From the NCBI GenBank assembly GCA_026708055.1, contig JAPOVS010000083.1, positions 1 through 33,363 on the forward strand: a stretch of DNA of 33,363 nucleotides, given 5' to 3'. Positions 7,101 through 16,027 of this stretch are shown here, in pieces. Each line of letters begins with the position of its first letter. Position 1 is the first letter of the stretch. The DNA is from a bacterium (lineage in GTDB: Bacteria; Actinomycetota; Acidimicrobiia; Acidimicrobiales; CATQHL01). The position numbers were made by a program, and so were the translations under genes. The notes under the pieces were generated by a model. The model saw only the letters and a list, made by a program, of their open reading frames with translations, ran no database searches and was not told the DNA's origin.

Positions 7101-8767
7101 GATCGGGCCTTGCCGGTGGCCGGGGTGGCGTCGCGCGGCGCCGCCGGATCCGCCGCGGCCGCCGCCACGACCGTCGCCATCCCCACCAGCGCCGGGCGGT
7201 GCGCGCTCCAGCGGGCCAGGCCCCGCACGACCGGGCGCAGGAAGAAGTACGTGGCCACCAGGTCCAGGATCGAGGCGATAGCCAGCATGGCGGCGAATCC
7301 GCGCACCGAGCCGATCGTGAGCAGCCAGAGGATGCCGGCCCCGATGAGCGTGGCCAGGTTCGCCCAGAAGATCGTCCGGAACGCCACCGGGAACGCCTGG
7401 TCGACCGAGCTGCGCAGGGTTCGGCCGCCGAGCACGTCTTCCTTGAGGTGCTCGAAGTAGACCACGTTGGAGTCCAGCGACACACCGATCGCCACGATCA
7501 GGCCGGTCACGCCGGCCAGCGTCAGCGCCAGCCCCCGGGTCTCGGACAGGAACGACAGGATCACCCACAGCAGCACGCCCGACACCATCAGGCTGCCGAG
7601 CGCGGCGGCGCCCAGGAACCGGTAGTAGGCCAGCATGTACAGCGCCACCAACCCCAGACCCACGATGCCGGCGATGAGTCCGGCCTGCAGGGCGTCGCGG
7701 CCCAGCGTGGCCGAGACGGTGCGCACCAGGCCGCTCTCGGCGGGGTCCTCGAACACCAGCGGCAGGGCGCCGTAGTCCAGCACCAGCGCCAGGTCGCGCG
7801 CCTCGGCCTCATTGAAGGCGCCGGTGATGTTGATGCGGTCGCGCTCGAACGCCCGGGCGTTGACGACCGGCGCCGACTCGACGACGCCGTCCAGCACGAT
7901 GCCGAGCTGGCCGGTGGGGCACAGCAGGGGATCGGGGCCCTCGTAGTAGCAGGCGCGGGCGGCGGCGTTGAACCTGTCGATGCCCTCGGCGCCTTCGAGG
8001 GCGGTGACCTGCACGTTCCACTGGGCGAACTCCAGGACCGGCGTGGCGCTCTCGAGGGCGGCGCCGGTGACCAGCGCCGGACCCAGCAGGAAGTGGAAGA
8101 CCTGCCCGCCGGCGTCCGGCCGACCGGGCAGGATCACCACCGAGTCGGCGTCGTCGTCCGCGGCGCCGGTGAGGGCGCCCTCGAGCAGGTCCTCGACGGT
8201 CAGTTCGCCGGGCTCGTCGGCGCCGCTGGCATCGTCGGCCGCGTCGGCTGTGGCGGACTCGTCCGATTCCTCGAGGGAGGCCCCGTAGGCCTCGATCTCG
8301 GCGCGGGACACGGCACGGGCCAGCAGGGGCCGGAAACGCAGCTCGGCGGTCTGCCCCACGAGCGCGATCGCCCGCTCCTGGTCGTCCACGCCGGGCAACT
8401 GCACCACGATGTTGCCGCCCTGCACGGTGATGTCGGGCTCGGCCACGCCGAGGGCGTCGACGCGGTTGCGGACGATCTCCAGCGCCTGCTCGAGCGCCTC
8501 GGGCGTGATCTCGGTCTCGCCGGGCACCGGGCGCAGCACCACCTCGACGCCGCCCTGCAGGTCGAGGCCCAGCAGCGGCTCCTGGTGCGTCACCAGGTTC
8601 CCGACGAGCAGGCCGACGGCAACGACGACGACGGCGACGAGGGACCGGTTGCGGCGCAGGCCGGACAGCAGGCGCTGCACTGTGGCGAGGAGCGCGTCGA
8701 GCGAGTCGGGTGAGTCCCTCGTTACGGTCCTCCAAGCGGACAGCAGGCGCCCAATCATCGACGTCAC
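7097..8767 (-). CDS. secD: Protein translocase subunit SecD
   Basis: A 556-residue SecD. The first membrane helix (around 40-58) is followed by L-L-G-L-D-L-Q-G-G, the P1 region, and six C-terminal membrane helices with G-V-S-L-D-S-N-V-V-Y-F-E. An acidic, low-complexity insert rich in D/E/A (roughly residues 165-215) interrupts the periplasmic part, which is common in actinobacterial SecD. The GTG at 8767 is preferred because GAGG lies 5 nt upstream; ATG at 8758 is the alternative. It lies 69 bp after yajC and is coupled to secF. Confidence 0.94.
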   Translation of the reverse strand: MTSMIGRLLSAWRTVTRDSPDSLDALLATVQRLLSGLRRNRSLVAVVVVAVGLLVGNLVTHQEPLLGLDLQGGVEVVLRPVPGETEITPEALEQALEIVRNRVDALGVAEPDITVQGGNIVVQLPGVDDQERAIALVGQTAELRFRPLLARAVSRAEIEAYGASLEESDESATADAADDASGADEPGELTVEDLLEGALTGAADDDADSVVILPGRPDAGGQVFHFLLGPALVTGAALESATPVLEFAQWNVQVTALEGAEGIDRFNAAARACYYEGPDPLLCPTGQLGIVLDGVVESAPVVNARAFERDRINITGAFNEAEARDLALVLDYGALPLVFEDPAESGLVRTVSATLGRDALQAGLIAGIVGLGLVALYMLAYYRFLGAAALGSLMVSGVLLWVILSFLSETRGLALTLAGVTGLIVAIGVSLDSNVVYFEHLKEDVLGGRTLRSSVDQAFPVAFRTIFWANLATLIGAGILWLLTIGSVRGFAAMLAIASILDLVATYFFLRPVVRGLARWSAHRPALVGMATVVAAAAADPAAPRDATPATGKARS

Positions 8768-8836
8768 CGGATCCTCGACGACGACTCGAGGGCGACCAAG
8801 AGCGACATCCGCGACCGCACCTCGCCCGGCGACGAA

Positions 8837-9196
8837 TCAGTTCGAACCCTCGTCCTCCCAGTCGTGGTAGGTGATCCGTTCGGCGATCGAGTCCCGCGTG
8901 ACCTTGATGCGGACATTGTCGGCCACGTCCACGAGGACGGTCTGCTCGTCGAAGCTGTGGATCCGGCCGTAGACGCCGCTCGACATCAGCACCTCGTCAC
9001 CGACCTCGAGCTTGGAGAGCATCTCCCGGCGGTTCTTCGCCCGCCTCTGCTGCGGCCGCAGCAACACGAGCCAGAGCAGCGCCATGATGATGATGAGCGG
9101 CAGGAAGCCACCGAATCCGCCGCCGCCCCCGTCCTCGGAAGTGGTCGTGCATGCCTGCGCGACGAGCAGGATCAGGAGGAATAGAAAGCTGCGCAC
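8837..9196 (-). CDS. yajC: Preprotein translocase subunit YajC, with an N-terminal Cys-containing hydrophobic segment
   Basis: YajC accompanies SecDF in the holo-translocon. This 119-residue protein has the typical helix L-P-L-I-I-I-M-A-L-L-W-L-V-L-L followed by R-P-Q-Q-R-R-A-K and the small C-terminal domain (L-E-V-G-D-E-V-L, S-G-V-Y-G-R-I). Unusually, a second hydrophobic stretch precedes it and ends V-A-Q-A-C-T (Cys16), then a glycine run, so the N-terminus may be a lipoprotein-like signal peptide. It starts with GTG. The 136 bp upstream probably contain a promoter: TAGCCT at 9280 to 9275 is a candidate -10, giving a leader of about 70 nt. Confidence 0.9.
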   Translation of the reverse strand: MRSFLFLLILLVAQACTTTSEDGGGGGFGGFLPLIIIMALLWLVLLRPQQRRAKNRREMLSKLEVGDEVLMSSGVYGRIHSFDEQTVLVDVADNVRIKVTRDSIAERITYHDWEDEGSN

Positions 9197-9332
9197 GTCA
9201 CCCGCCTTGTGGTTCGGTTTAGGTGGTTCGGTTGTGGTCGCGTCGACGCCGGATCGAACCGGGCACGGTGCCCAAGGCTAGCCCGTCGGCGGTCGTGTGA
9301 CGATCCGGCCCGGCTGCGCGCCGCGGGGTCCT

Positions 9333-10436
9333 TCAGCGCGCCCAGACGGCTCGAACGGCCGCGGCGTGCGCCCCGAATCGGTCCTCGGCGATGGCGCGCC
9401 GCGTCGCCTGCATCAGGTCGAACAGCCAGGCCAGGTTGTGCATCGTCAGGATCCTCGTGGCGGCCGTCTCGCCGACCATCAGCAGGTGACGCAGGTAGGC
9501 ACGCGACCAGCGACCGGCCGGGTCGTTCGCCAGCGCCGGATCCAGCGGCCCGTCGTCGCGGGCGAAGCGGGCGTTGGGGAGGTTGAGACGCCCCTCGGAG
9601 GTCAGGACGGTGCCGTGGCGAGCCAGGCGGGTCGGCAACACGCAGTCGAACATGTCCACCCCCACGCTCACCGCCTCGAGGATGCTCAACGGGTCGCCGA
9701 CGCCCATGAGGTAGCGGGGGCGGTCGGCGGGAAGCAGTTCGGTGGTGGCCGCCAGCGGCTCGAGTCGCTCGTGGCGCTCCTCGCCCACCGAGAGCCCGCC
9801 GATGGCGTAGCCGTCGAAGCCGACCTCGAGCGTCCGGGCCGCGCTGGTGCGTCGCAGGTCCACCTCCAGTCCGCCCTGCACGATGCCGAACTGCGCCTGT
9901 GCCGGGGGCGCCATCGATCGGTGCGCGGCGCGGGCGCGGGCCGCCCAGGCGGCGGTCCGGTCCACGGCGGCCTCGATGACGGGGCGCGGCGACGGCAGCG
10001 GCGGGCACACGTCCAGCACCATGGCGATGTCGGAGCCCAGCAGCGCCTGCAGCTCGACGGCCCGCTCGGGGGTGAGGGTGTGGGTGCTGCCGTCGTAGGT
10101 GGAGCGGAAGGTGGCGCCCCGGTCGTCCAGCTTCGGCTCCAGGCTCATCACCTGGTAGCCGCCGGAGTCGGTCAGGATGTGGCCCGACCAGTCCATGAAC
10201 CGGTGCAGGCCGCCGCGCTCGGCGATCAACTCCGCCCCGGGACGCAGCATGAGGTGGTAGGTGTTGGCGAGCACCACGGCGGCACCGAGGTCTTCGAGGT
10301 CGGCAGTGGTGAGGGTGCGCACCGCCCCGCGGGTCCCCACCGGCATGAACGCCGGCGTGATGAAGGATGCCCGCGGCGTGCGGACCTCGCCGGTTCGGGC
10401 TCCGCCGCAGCGGGCGGTCTCGGTGAAGCTCAGCAT
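9333..10436 (-). CDS. tgt: tRNA-guanine transglycosylase lacking the zinc-binding cysteines
   Basis: Tgt exchanges guanine-34 of GUN anticodons for preQ1 in queuosine synthesis. The 367-residue protein has the catalytic T-D-S-G-G-Y-Q-V (D90; the family usually has F at the Y), G-G-L-S-V-G-E (213-219), and the nucleophile D264 in D-M-F-D-C-V-L-P-T-R. In bacterial Tgt, G-P-L-D-P is followed by C-x-C-x2-C, which with a later His binds structural zinc. Here the three cysteine positions are L302, N304 and A307, while His333 (T-M-H-N-L) remains. The fold is otherwise continuous, so this looks like a zinc-free variant rather than a frameshift. Its ATG overlaps the queA stop by 7 bp, which ties it to the queuosine pathway. 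Confidence 0.93.
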   Translation of the reverse strand: MLSFTETARCGGARTGEVRTPRASFITPAFMPVGTRGAVRTLTTADLEDLGAAVVLANTYHLMLRPGAELIAERGGLHRFMDWSGHILTDSGGYQVMSLEPKLDDRGATFRSTYDGSTHTLTPERAVELQALLGSDIAMVLDVCPPLPSPRPVIEAAVDRTAAWAARARAAHRSMAPPAQAQFGIVQGGLEVDLRRTSAARTLEVGFDGYAIGGLSVGEERHERLEPLAATTELLPADRPRYLMGVGDPLSILEAVSVGVDMFDCVLPTRLARHGTVLTSEGRLNLPNARFARDDGPLDPALANDPAGRWSRAYLRHLLMVGETAATRILTMHNLAWLFDLMQATRRAIAEDRFGAHAAAVRAVWAR

Positions 10437-11458
10437 CTCGCCCCAACGCCCGCTCGCGAGCACAGCCTGCTCACCAGCATGGCGTCGCCGAAGGATCCGA
10501 ACCGGTAACCGGACTCGAGGGCGATCTCGTAGAGCCTCCGCCAGCGCTCGCCCACGAACGCCGCCAGCAGGCACAGCAGGCTCGAACGCGGCAGGTGGAG
10601 GTTGGTGAGCAGCACGTCGGTGACCGCGAAGGGGTACGGATACCGGATGAAGAGGTCGCTGCACCCCGCCAGATCGCCGCTGGCCGCCGCCGTCTCCAGG
10701 GCACGGACGACCGTGGTGCCCACCGCCACCACCCGGCGGGCCTCGCCGCAGGCCGCCCAGGTCTCGGGCGGGACGGTGTAACGCTCGCTGTGCATCACGT
10801 GGTCCTCGAGCCGCTCCGCGGTGATCGGGCGGAACGTGGCGACGCTGATCCCCAGGTCGAGGGGTGCCACGCCGATCCCGGCGGTCCTGAGTTCGGCCAG
10901 CACCTGCTCACTGAGATGCAGACCAGCCGTGGGGGCGGCGGCGGAGCTGGGGCGGCGGGCGTAGATCGTCTGGTAGCGCTCGGCCGGCACCGGGTTGTGC
11001 ACATACGGCGGCAGCGGCACCTCGCCCAGCTCCTCCAGCAGCGCCGAGATGCTGCGGTGGGCGAGGGCGGTGACCTGGCGGGTGCCGTCGGGCTCGGCCG
11101 CCTCGACCCGCAGCACGTCCCGCCCGGCGGCATCCCGCAGCACCGTCTCGGGCGGCACCCGTCGCCCGGGCCGCACCAGGGCTTCGGCGGTGACCTCCGG
11201 CCCCGGCGTGGTCACCAGTACCTCGACGCGTCCGCCGGTCGGCTTGCGCAGGTGCATGCGGGCGGGCGCCACGCGGGTGTCGTTGACGACCACGGTGTCG
11301 CCGGGGCGCAGCAGGCGCGGCAGGTCGCGCACCCGGCGATGCTGGACCTCGTCGTCGTTCCCCCCGTCGACGAGCAGCCGGGCGTCGTGGCGCGGCTCGA
11401 CGGGTTCCTGCGCCACCGCCTCGGGCGGCAGCGCGTACTCCACTTCGCCGGTGCGCAT
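10430..11458 (-). CDS. queA: S-adenosylmethionine:tRNA ribosyltransferase-isomerase
   Basis: QueA transfers and isomerises the ribosyl part of SAM onto preQ1 in tRNA, giving epoxyqueuosine. It has 342 residues, the normal length. Recognisable parts are V-E-P-R-H-D-A-R-L-L, V-V-V-N-D-T-R-V-A-P-A-R near the N-terminus, A-A-P-T-A-G-L-H-L in the middle, and L-T-N-L-H-L-P-R-S-S-L-L and Y-R-F-G-S-F-G-D-A-M-L at the end. The start ATG overlaps the ruvB stop by one base (TGATG). tgt follows directly, so both tRNA-modification steps are co-expressed. Confidence 0.95.
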   Translation of the reverse strand: MRTGEVEYALPPEAVAQEPVEPRHDARLLVDGGNDDEVQHRRVRDLPRLLRPGDTVVVNDTRVAPARMHLRKPTGGRVEVLVTTPGPEVTAEALVRPGRRVPPETVLRDAAGRDVLRVEAAEPDGTRQVTALAHRSISALLEELGEVPLPPYVHNPVPAERYQTIYARRPSSAAAPTAGLHLSEQVLAELRTAGIGVAPLDLGISVATFRPITAERLEDHVMHSERYTVPPETWAACGEARRVVAVGTTVVRALETAAASGDLAGCSDLFIRYPYPFAVTDVLLTNLHLPRSSLLCLLAAFVGERWRRLYEIALESGYRFGSFGDAMLVSRLCSRAGVGARC

Positions 11459-12543
11459 CAATCGAACAGGCCGGGGGGGCTCTCTTGGTCGGCGTCGGCT
11501 CCGGCGTCGGCGAACCCGCCCGCCGCCGGCTGCCCGCTGGGCGGCTCGAGCCCCAGATGCTCCCAGGCGGCCGGCATGGCCACGCGCCCGCGCGGGGTGC
11601 GCATCATGAGCCCCTGGGTGATCAGGAACGGCTCGTAGACCTCCTCCACCGTCTCGGCGGGCTCGCTGACGCTGATGGCCAGGGTGGACAGGCCCACCGG
11701 TCCCCCGCCGAAGCCGCGGCAGAGGGCGTCCAGCACGGCGCGGTCCTGGCGGTCCAGCCCGCGGCCGTCCACCCCGAAGACCGCCAGGGCCTCCTCGGCG
11801 GTGGCCTCGTCGACGCGCCCGTCGCCCTCGACCTGCGCGAAGTCCCGCACCAACCGCAGCAGCCGGTTGGCGATGCGCGGCGTGCCCCGCGCCCGGCGAG
11901 CGATCACCGATCCGGCGACCAGTGTGATGTCCACACCCAGGATGCCGGCGGTGCGAGCCACGATCTGCTCGAGTTCGTCGGGCGGGTAGAAGTCCAGCCG
12001 AGCCGTGAAGCCGAAGCGGTCCCGCAGCGGGCCGGTGATCATCGAGACCCGCGTCGTGGCCCCGATGAGCGTGAACCGGGGCAGGTCCAGCGGGATCGAG
12101 CGGGCCGCCGGACCCTTGCCCAGCACGATGTCCACCCTGAAGTCCTCCATCGCCGGGTAGAGGACCTCCTCCACGGCGCGGCTCAGCCGGTGGATCTCGT
12201 CGATGAAGAGCACGTCGCCCTCGCCGAGTTTGGTCAGGATGGCGGCGAGGTCTCCCGCCCGCTCCAGCGCCGGCCCGGAGGTGGTCTGCTGCGCCACCCC
12301 CATCTCGGCGGCCACGATCCCCGCCAGGGTCGTCTTGCCCAACCCCGGGGGCCCCGCGAACAGCAGGTGCTCGGTTGTCTGGCCACGCTCGCGCGCCGCG
12401 CCGCAGATGATGCCGAGGTGCCGCTTCAGCTCGGTCTGGCCCACGAAGTCGTCCAGCCGCACCGGCCGGATACCGAGCCGGTCGGCGTGCTCGTCGCGCC
12501 GCTCGACGCCATCGGCGTCTGCCGCCAGCACCTCGGTCCGCAT
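11458..12543 (-). CDS. ruvB: Holliday junction branch migration ATPase RuvB
   Basis: A hexameric AAA+ motor that drives branch migration with RuvA. It has 361 residues, with Walker [10 protein letters not shown], Walker B F-I-D-E-I-H, sensor 1 I-G-A-T-T-R, the R-D-R-F-G arginine finger region, and the C-terminal winged-helix with T-P-R-G-R. The tail after about residue 335 is low-complexity (A/G/D-rich). GGGAG lies 6 nt before the ATG, and 33 bp separate it from ruvA. Confidence 0.97.
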   Translation of the reverse strand: MRTEVLAADADGVERRDEHADRLGIRPVRLDDFVGQTELKRHLGIICGAARERGQTTEHLLFAGPPGLGKTTLAGIVAAEMGVAQQTTSGPALERAGDLAAILTKLGEGDVLFIDEIHRLSRAVEEVLYPAMEDFRVDIVLGKGPAARSIPLDLPRFTLIGATTRVSMITGPLRDRFGFTARLDFYPPDELEQIVARTAGILGVDITLVAGSVIARRARGTPRIANRLLRLVRDFAQVEGDGRVDEATAEEALAVFGVDGRGLDRQDRAVLDALCRGFGGGPVGLSTLAISVSEPAETVEEVYEPFLITQGLMMRTPRGRVAMPAAWEHLGLEPPSGQPAAGGFADAGADADQESPPGLFD

Positions 12544-12576
12544 CGCCGTCTCCCGCGGTCGGCGCGACCGGCCCGG

Positions 12577-13170
12577 CTAGCGGGTGCCCGCCAGCTGCTG
12601 CAGAGACTCGCGCAGCAGCTCGGAGGGATCCCCGTCGGCGGGCAGTCCCGACACCACCCGGTTGACCTCGTCGTCGCGATAACCCAGTTGCCCCAACGCG
12701 GCCCGGACGTCGCTGTGGGGACCGCTGGAGGGGATTCCCGCGACGGGGGCCACCGCAGCGAACTCCGGCACCCCCAGGCGCGCCTGCAACTCGACCAGCA
12801 GGCGCTGCGCGGTCTTGGCCCCGACCCCCGGGACCAGGCACAGCGCGTCGATGTCGCCTGCCGCCAGCAGCCCCTGCAGCGCCGCCGGGCCGTGGACACC
12901 GAGAATCGAGAGGGCCAGCGCGGGCCCCACGCGGTTGGCGCCCAGCATCGCCTCGAAGCAGCGCAACTCGGCGGGCGACCCGAAGCCGTAGAGCATCTCG
13001 GCGTCCTCACGCACGTAGTGGTGGACGTACAGCAACACCTCGCTGCCCAACGGCCCGACGGCCCGCCGGGCGGCCTCCCCCACCGTCACCCGGTAGCCGA
13101 TGCCCCCCACCTCCACCAGCAGCTCGTCGCCGTGGCGGTCCAGCAGGCGGCCGCGCAGTGATCCGATCAC
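12577..13170 (-). CDS. ruvA: Holliday junction DNA helicase subunit RuvA
   Basis: A tetrameric junction-binding protein that positions RuvB. It has 197 residues from the GTG at 13170, beginning M-I-G-S-L-R-G as usual. It has the OB-fold domain I (H-H-Y-V-R-E-D), the helix-hairpin-helix region with G-V-G-A-K-T-A-Q-R-L, and the short C-terminal domain III. The GTG overlaps the ruvC stop as GTGA (4 bp), so translation is coupled. Confidence 0.96.
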   Translation of the reverse strand: MIGSLRGRLLDRHGDELLVEVGGIGYRVTVGEAARRAVGPLGSEVLLYVHHYVREDAEMLYGFGSPAELRCFEAMLGANRVGPALALSILGVHGPAALQGLLAAGDIDALCLVPGVGAKTAQRLLVELQARLGVPEFAAVAPVAGIPSSGPHSDVRAALGQLGYRDDEVNRVVSGLPADGDPSELLRESLQQLAGTR

Positions 13171-13670
13171 CGCGCCGGCAGGGGTGCCGTCCCCGCAGCG
13201 GCCGGCGACTGCGCCAGATGGCAGAGGGCCACCGCGGCGGCGTCGGACACGTCGGCGGGACGCAGCGGCTCGGGCAGACCCAACAGCATCTGCACCATCT
13301 GGGCCACCTGGTCCTTGCCGGCCGCTCCGTCGCCGCACACGGCCTGCTTGACCTGGTTCGGGGAGTACTCCACCACCTCACAACCCGCGGCCACCGCCTC
13401 GGCCATGACCACACCGGCCGCCTGCCCCACGCCCATCGCGGTGCGCACGTTCACCTGGAACAGCACCCGCTCGAGTGCCACCACCGCCGGGGTCAACTCG
13501 GCCAGGAGGCCGCGAATCTCGCGCTGCAGCACCGCCAGCCGCCGCGGCACCGGCTCGTGCGGCGGCGTGGTGATGACACCCGCCACCAGGGCCGTGGTGT
13601 CTGCCCCGCGACCGGACACGCAGCTGTAGCCGCAACGCGAGAGACCAGGATCTATACCGAGAACGAACAC
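13167..13670 (-). CDS. ruvC: Crossover junction endodeoxyribonuclease RuvC
   Basis: Resolves Holliday junctions by paired cuts. The 167-residue protein has the acidic catalytic set of the family: D7 in L-G-I-D-P-G, the Glu in V-A-L-E-R-V, and the C-terminal S-D-A-A-A-V-A-L-C-H. The GTG at 13670 is supported by a TAACCT -10 hexamer ending 7 nt upstream, implying a leaderless message. It is followed by ruvA with a 4-bp overlap. Confidence 0.96.
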   Translation of the reverse strand: MFVLGIDPGLSRCGYSCVSGRGADTTALVAGVITTPPHEPVPRRLAVLQREIRGLLAELTPAVVALERVLFQVNVRTAMGVGQAAGVVMAEAVAAGCEVVEYSPNQVKQAVCGDGAAGKDQVAQMVQMLLGLPEPLRPADVSDAAAVALCHLAQSPAAAGTAPLPAR

Positions 13671-13677
13671 TCGTACG

Positions 13678-13683
13678 AGGTTA
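13678..13683 (-). promoter_or_regulatory. -10 hexamer TAACCT for leaderless ruvC, containing the yebC stop codon
   Basis: The minus strand reads TAACCT, then 7 nt, then the ruvC GTG. TANNNT with 6-7 nt to the first transcribed base is the usual actinobacterial -10 layout, so transcription would begin at the start codon. The first three bases are the TAA stop of yebC. Confidence 0.6.
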
Positions 13684-14436
13684 GACGGAGGCGGCCAGAC
13701 CCTGGAGGATTTCGTCGGGAATGTCGAAGTTGGCGTGTACCCCCTGGACGTCGTCGTGATCGTCCAACTCGCCGATGAGGCGCAGCACCGATCGGGCCTG
13801 ATCGGTCGACGTCACGGGCACCGCCTGCGTCGGCAGCATCGTGGACTCGGCGTTCTCCACGGCGATCTCGGCGGCCTCGAGCGCCGCGGTCACCGCCGGC
13901 AGATCCGTCGGCGCGCAGGTCACCCGCCAGGTGTCGCCCTCGTCGACGATGTCCTCGGCCCCGGCGTCGAGGGTGGCCATCATCAACTCCTCCTCATCGA
14001 CGGCTCGGGCAACGGTGATCACCCCGCCTCGGCGGAACTGCCAGGCGACCGCCCCCGGTTCCGCCAGCGAGCCCCCGTGCGCCCGGAACAGGGCGCGGAC
14101 CTCCGAAGAGGTGCGGTTGCGGTTGTCGGTCAGCACCTCGACGTAGAGCGCCACCCCCGCCGGGGCGTACCCCTCGTAGGTGAACGGCTCGTAGGCGACC
14201 CCCTCCAGCTCGCCGGTGCCCCGCTTGATGGCCCGCTCGATGGTGTCCAGCGGCACCGAGGCGTCGCGCGCCTTCTGGTACATGGTCCGCAGCGTGGGGT
14301 TGCCGTCGAGATCGCCGCCGCCGGCGCGGGCGGCCACCTCCACCTGCCGGATGAGGCGGGCGAAGAGCTTCCCCCGTCGCTTGTCGGCGGCTCCCTTGCG
14401 GTGCTTGATGGTGGCCCATTTGGAGTGACCCGACAT
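13681..14436 (-). CDS. yebC: YebC/PmpR-family protein
   Basis: A conserved cytosolic protein, described as a transcriptional regulator and, for some members, as a translation factor easing ribosome stalling. It has 251 residues and begins M-S-G-H-S-K-W-A-T-I-K-H-R-K, the family signature. The middle has Y-E-G-Y-A-P-A-G-V-A and D-N-R-N-R-T-S-S-E-V-R. Its ATG immediately follows the pdxT stop, with GAGGAG upstream inside pdxT. The usual yebC-ruvC-ruvA-ruvB order is kept. Confidence 0.96.
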   Translation of the reverse strand: MSGHSKWATIKHRKGAADKRRGKLFARLIRQVEVAARAGGGDLDGNPTLRTMYQKARDASVPLDTIERAIKRGTGELEGVAYEPFTYEGYAPAGVALYVEVLTDNRNRTSSEVRALFRAHGGSLAEPGAVAWQFRRGGVITVARAVDEEELMMATLDAGAEDIVDEGDTWRVTCAPTDLPAVTAALEAAEIAVENAESTMLPTQAVPVTSTDQARSVLRLIGELDDHDDVQGVHANFDIPDEILQGLAASV

Positions 14437-15009
14437 CTACGCCATCTCCTCGCAGAACAGGCGGTGCAGGCGCGGATCGCCCGACAGCTCGGGGTGGAAC
14501 GTACATCCCCAGGCGCGACCCTCGCGGCACAGCACGGGATGGCCGTCGAGGCGGGCCAGCACCTCCACCCCCGGTCCGGCGCGCTCCACGATCGGCGAGC
14601 GGATGAAGACCGCCGTCATGGGCGACGGACCCAGCGCTGCGATCGGCAGGTCGGCCTCGAAGGACTCGGTCTGGGACCCGTAGGCGTTGCGGCGTGCCGA
14701 GATGTCGAGGGCGCCGAAGCAGTGCTGGTCGTCCCGCCCGTCGCTGACCTCCGCTGCCAGCAGGAGCAGACCGGCACAGGTTCCGAGCGTGCTCATGCCG
14801 CCGGCGAGACGCTCCGCCAGGGGCCCGGTGAGGCCGTTGGCGTCGAGCATCATCGAGATCGTCGTGGACTCCCCGCCCGGCAGGATCAACCGGTCCACGT
14901 CGGCGAGTTCGTCGGGTCGGCGAACCGGTACGGCGGCGGCCCCGATGCGCCGCAGAGCCGCCAGGTGCAGTTCTGCGGCGCCCTGCAGCGCCAGCACGCC
15001 GACCTTCAA
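14437..15009 (-). CDS. pdxT: Pyridoxal 5'-phosphate synthase glutaminase subunit PdxT
   Basis: Releases ammonia from glutamine and channels it to PdxS. It has 190 residues beginning M-K-V-G-V-L-A-L-Q-G (TTG start), with P-G-G-E-S-T-T, the nucleophile Cys in L-G-T-C-A-G-L, and the His/Glu pair in F-H-P-E-L. It starts 22 bp after pdxS, with an AAGG-type ribosome-binding site. PdxS and PdxT together make PLP from glutamine, ribose 5-phosphate and glyceraldehyde 3-phosphate. Confidence 0.96.
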   Translation of the reverse strand: MKVGVLALQGAAELHLAALRRIGAAAVPVRRPDELADVDRLILPGGESTTISMMLDANGLTGPLAERLAGGMSTLGTCAGLLLLAAEVSDGRDDQHCFGALDISARRNAYGSQTESFEADLPIAALGPSPMTAVFIRSPIVERAGPGVEVLARLDGHPVLCREGRAWGCTFHPELSGDPRLHRLFCEEMA

Positions 15010-15031
15010 GAATCCGCCTTCACGGGTCGGC

Positions 15032-15967
15032 CTACCAACCCCGCTCGGCCAGCCGGGTCTCCAGGTTGCCCAACTCGAGTCCGGGCATCGCCTCGCCGAG
15101 GCCGCGGCTCACCTTCAGCAGGATGGCGGGATCGTCGAAGTTGGTGGTTGCCTCCACGACCGCCTTGGCGCGCGCCGCCGGGTTGTCGCTCTTGAAGATG
15201 CCCGAACCCACGAACACGGCCTCGGCGCCCAGCTGCATGACCAGCGAGGCGTCGGCGGGGGTGGCGACGCCTCCCGCACAGAACAGCGGCACCGGCAGCC
15301 GGCCCACCTCGGCGAGCTCCCGCACCAGCGCCACCGGCGCCTGCAGCCGCTTCGCCCAGTCGTACAGCTCGGCGCTGTCGGCGACGGTGATCCGGCGGAT
15401 GTCGCCGGTGATGGAGCGGAGGTGGCGCACCGCCTCGATGATGTTGCCGGTGCCGGCCTCGCCCTTGGAGCGGATCATCGCCGCACCCTCCGATATCCGC
15501 CGGAGCGCCTCGCCGAGGTTCGTGGCGCCGCAGACGAAGGGGACCGTGAACTGCCACTTGTCGATGTGGTGAGCCTCATCGGCGGGCGTCAGCACCTCGC
15601 TCTCGTCGATGTAGTCCACGCCGAGGGCCTCGAGCACCTGCGCCTCGGCGAAATGGCCGATGCGGGCCTTGGCCATCACCGGGATGGTGACCGCCTCGAC
15701 GATGGACTCGATGATCTCCGGCGGGCTCATGCGCGCCACGCCGCCGTCGCGGCGGATGTCGGCCGGCACACGCTCGAGGGCCATCACGGCCACAGCCCCG
15801 GCGTCCTCGGCGATCCGGGCGTGCTCCGCGGTGACGACGTCCATGATGACGCCGCGCTTGAGCATCTCGGCGAGGCCGCGCTTGACCCGCATGGTGCCCT
15901 GGGCACGCCCCAGCGGGGCGGGTGGGGCCGTTGCGTTGGCGTCGGAAGGGTCGGCGGCGGAAGTCAT
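15032..15967 (-). CDS. pdxS: Pyridoxal 5'-phosphate synthase subunit PdxS
   Basis: The TIM-barrel synthase subunit of the DXP-independent PLP pathway. It has 311 residues. Recognisable blocks include [30 protein letters not shown], the [13 protein letters not shown] segment, [14 protein letters not shown], and F-V-G-S-G-I-F-K-S. The first ~24 residues are a variable A/P-rich tail, and the ATG at 15967 fits a leaderless promoter just upstream. Confidence 0.97.
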   Translation of the reverse strand: MTSAADPSDANATAPPAPLGRAQGTMRVKRGLAEMLKRGVIMDVVTAEHARIAEDAGAVAVMALERVPADIRRDGGVARMSPPEIIESIVEAVTIPVMAKARIGHFAEAQVLEALGVDYIDESEVLTPADEAHHIDKWQFTVPFVCGATNLGEALRRISEGAAMIRSKGEAGTGNIIEAVRHLRSITGDIRRITVADSAELYDWAKRLQAPVALVRELAEVGRLPVPLFCAGGVATPADASLVMQLGAEAVFVGSGIFKSDNPAARAKAVVEATTNFDDPAILLKVSRGLGEAMPGLELGNLETRLAERGW

Positions 15968-15973
15968 GGTTCC

Positions 15974-15979
15974 AGTGTA
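15974..15979 (-). promoter_or_regulatory. -10 hexamer TACACT for leaderless pdxS
   Basis: TACACT lies 6 nt before the pdxS ATG on the minus strand, inside the 60-bp gap to the preceding gene. No Shine-Dalgarno is visible in between. This suggests a separate leaderless pdxST transcript. Confidence 0.55.
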
Positions 15980-16027
15980 CGACGCGGCGCTTGGCTCACG
16001 GTCGGCGACGGCGCCGGCGCGGGCCGC

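Noticed and set aside
9220-9267. 14-codon open frame (GTG 8 nt after TAGCCT) upstream of yajC as a leaderless leader peptide
   Set aside because: Short arginine-rich frame without conservation evidence; the hexamer is equally explained as the yajC-secDF promoter.
9240-9300. GGTTCGAT-like T-loop on the minus strand upstream of yajC, resembling a tRNA
   Set aside because: The flanking bases do not form a 5-bp T-stem and no acceptor or anticodon arm pairs at the right spacing.
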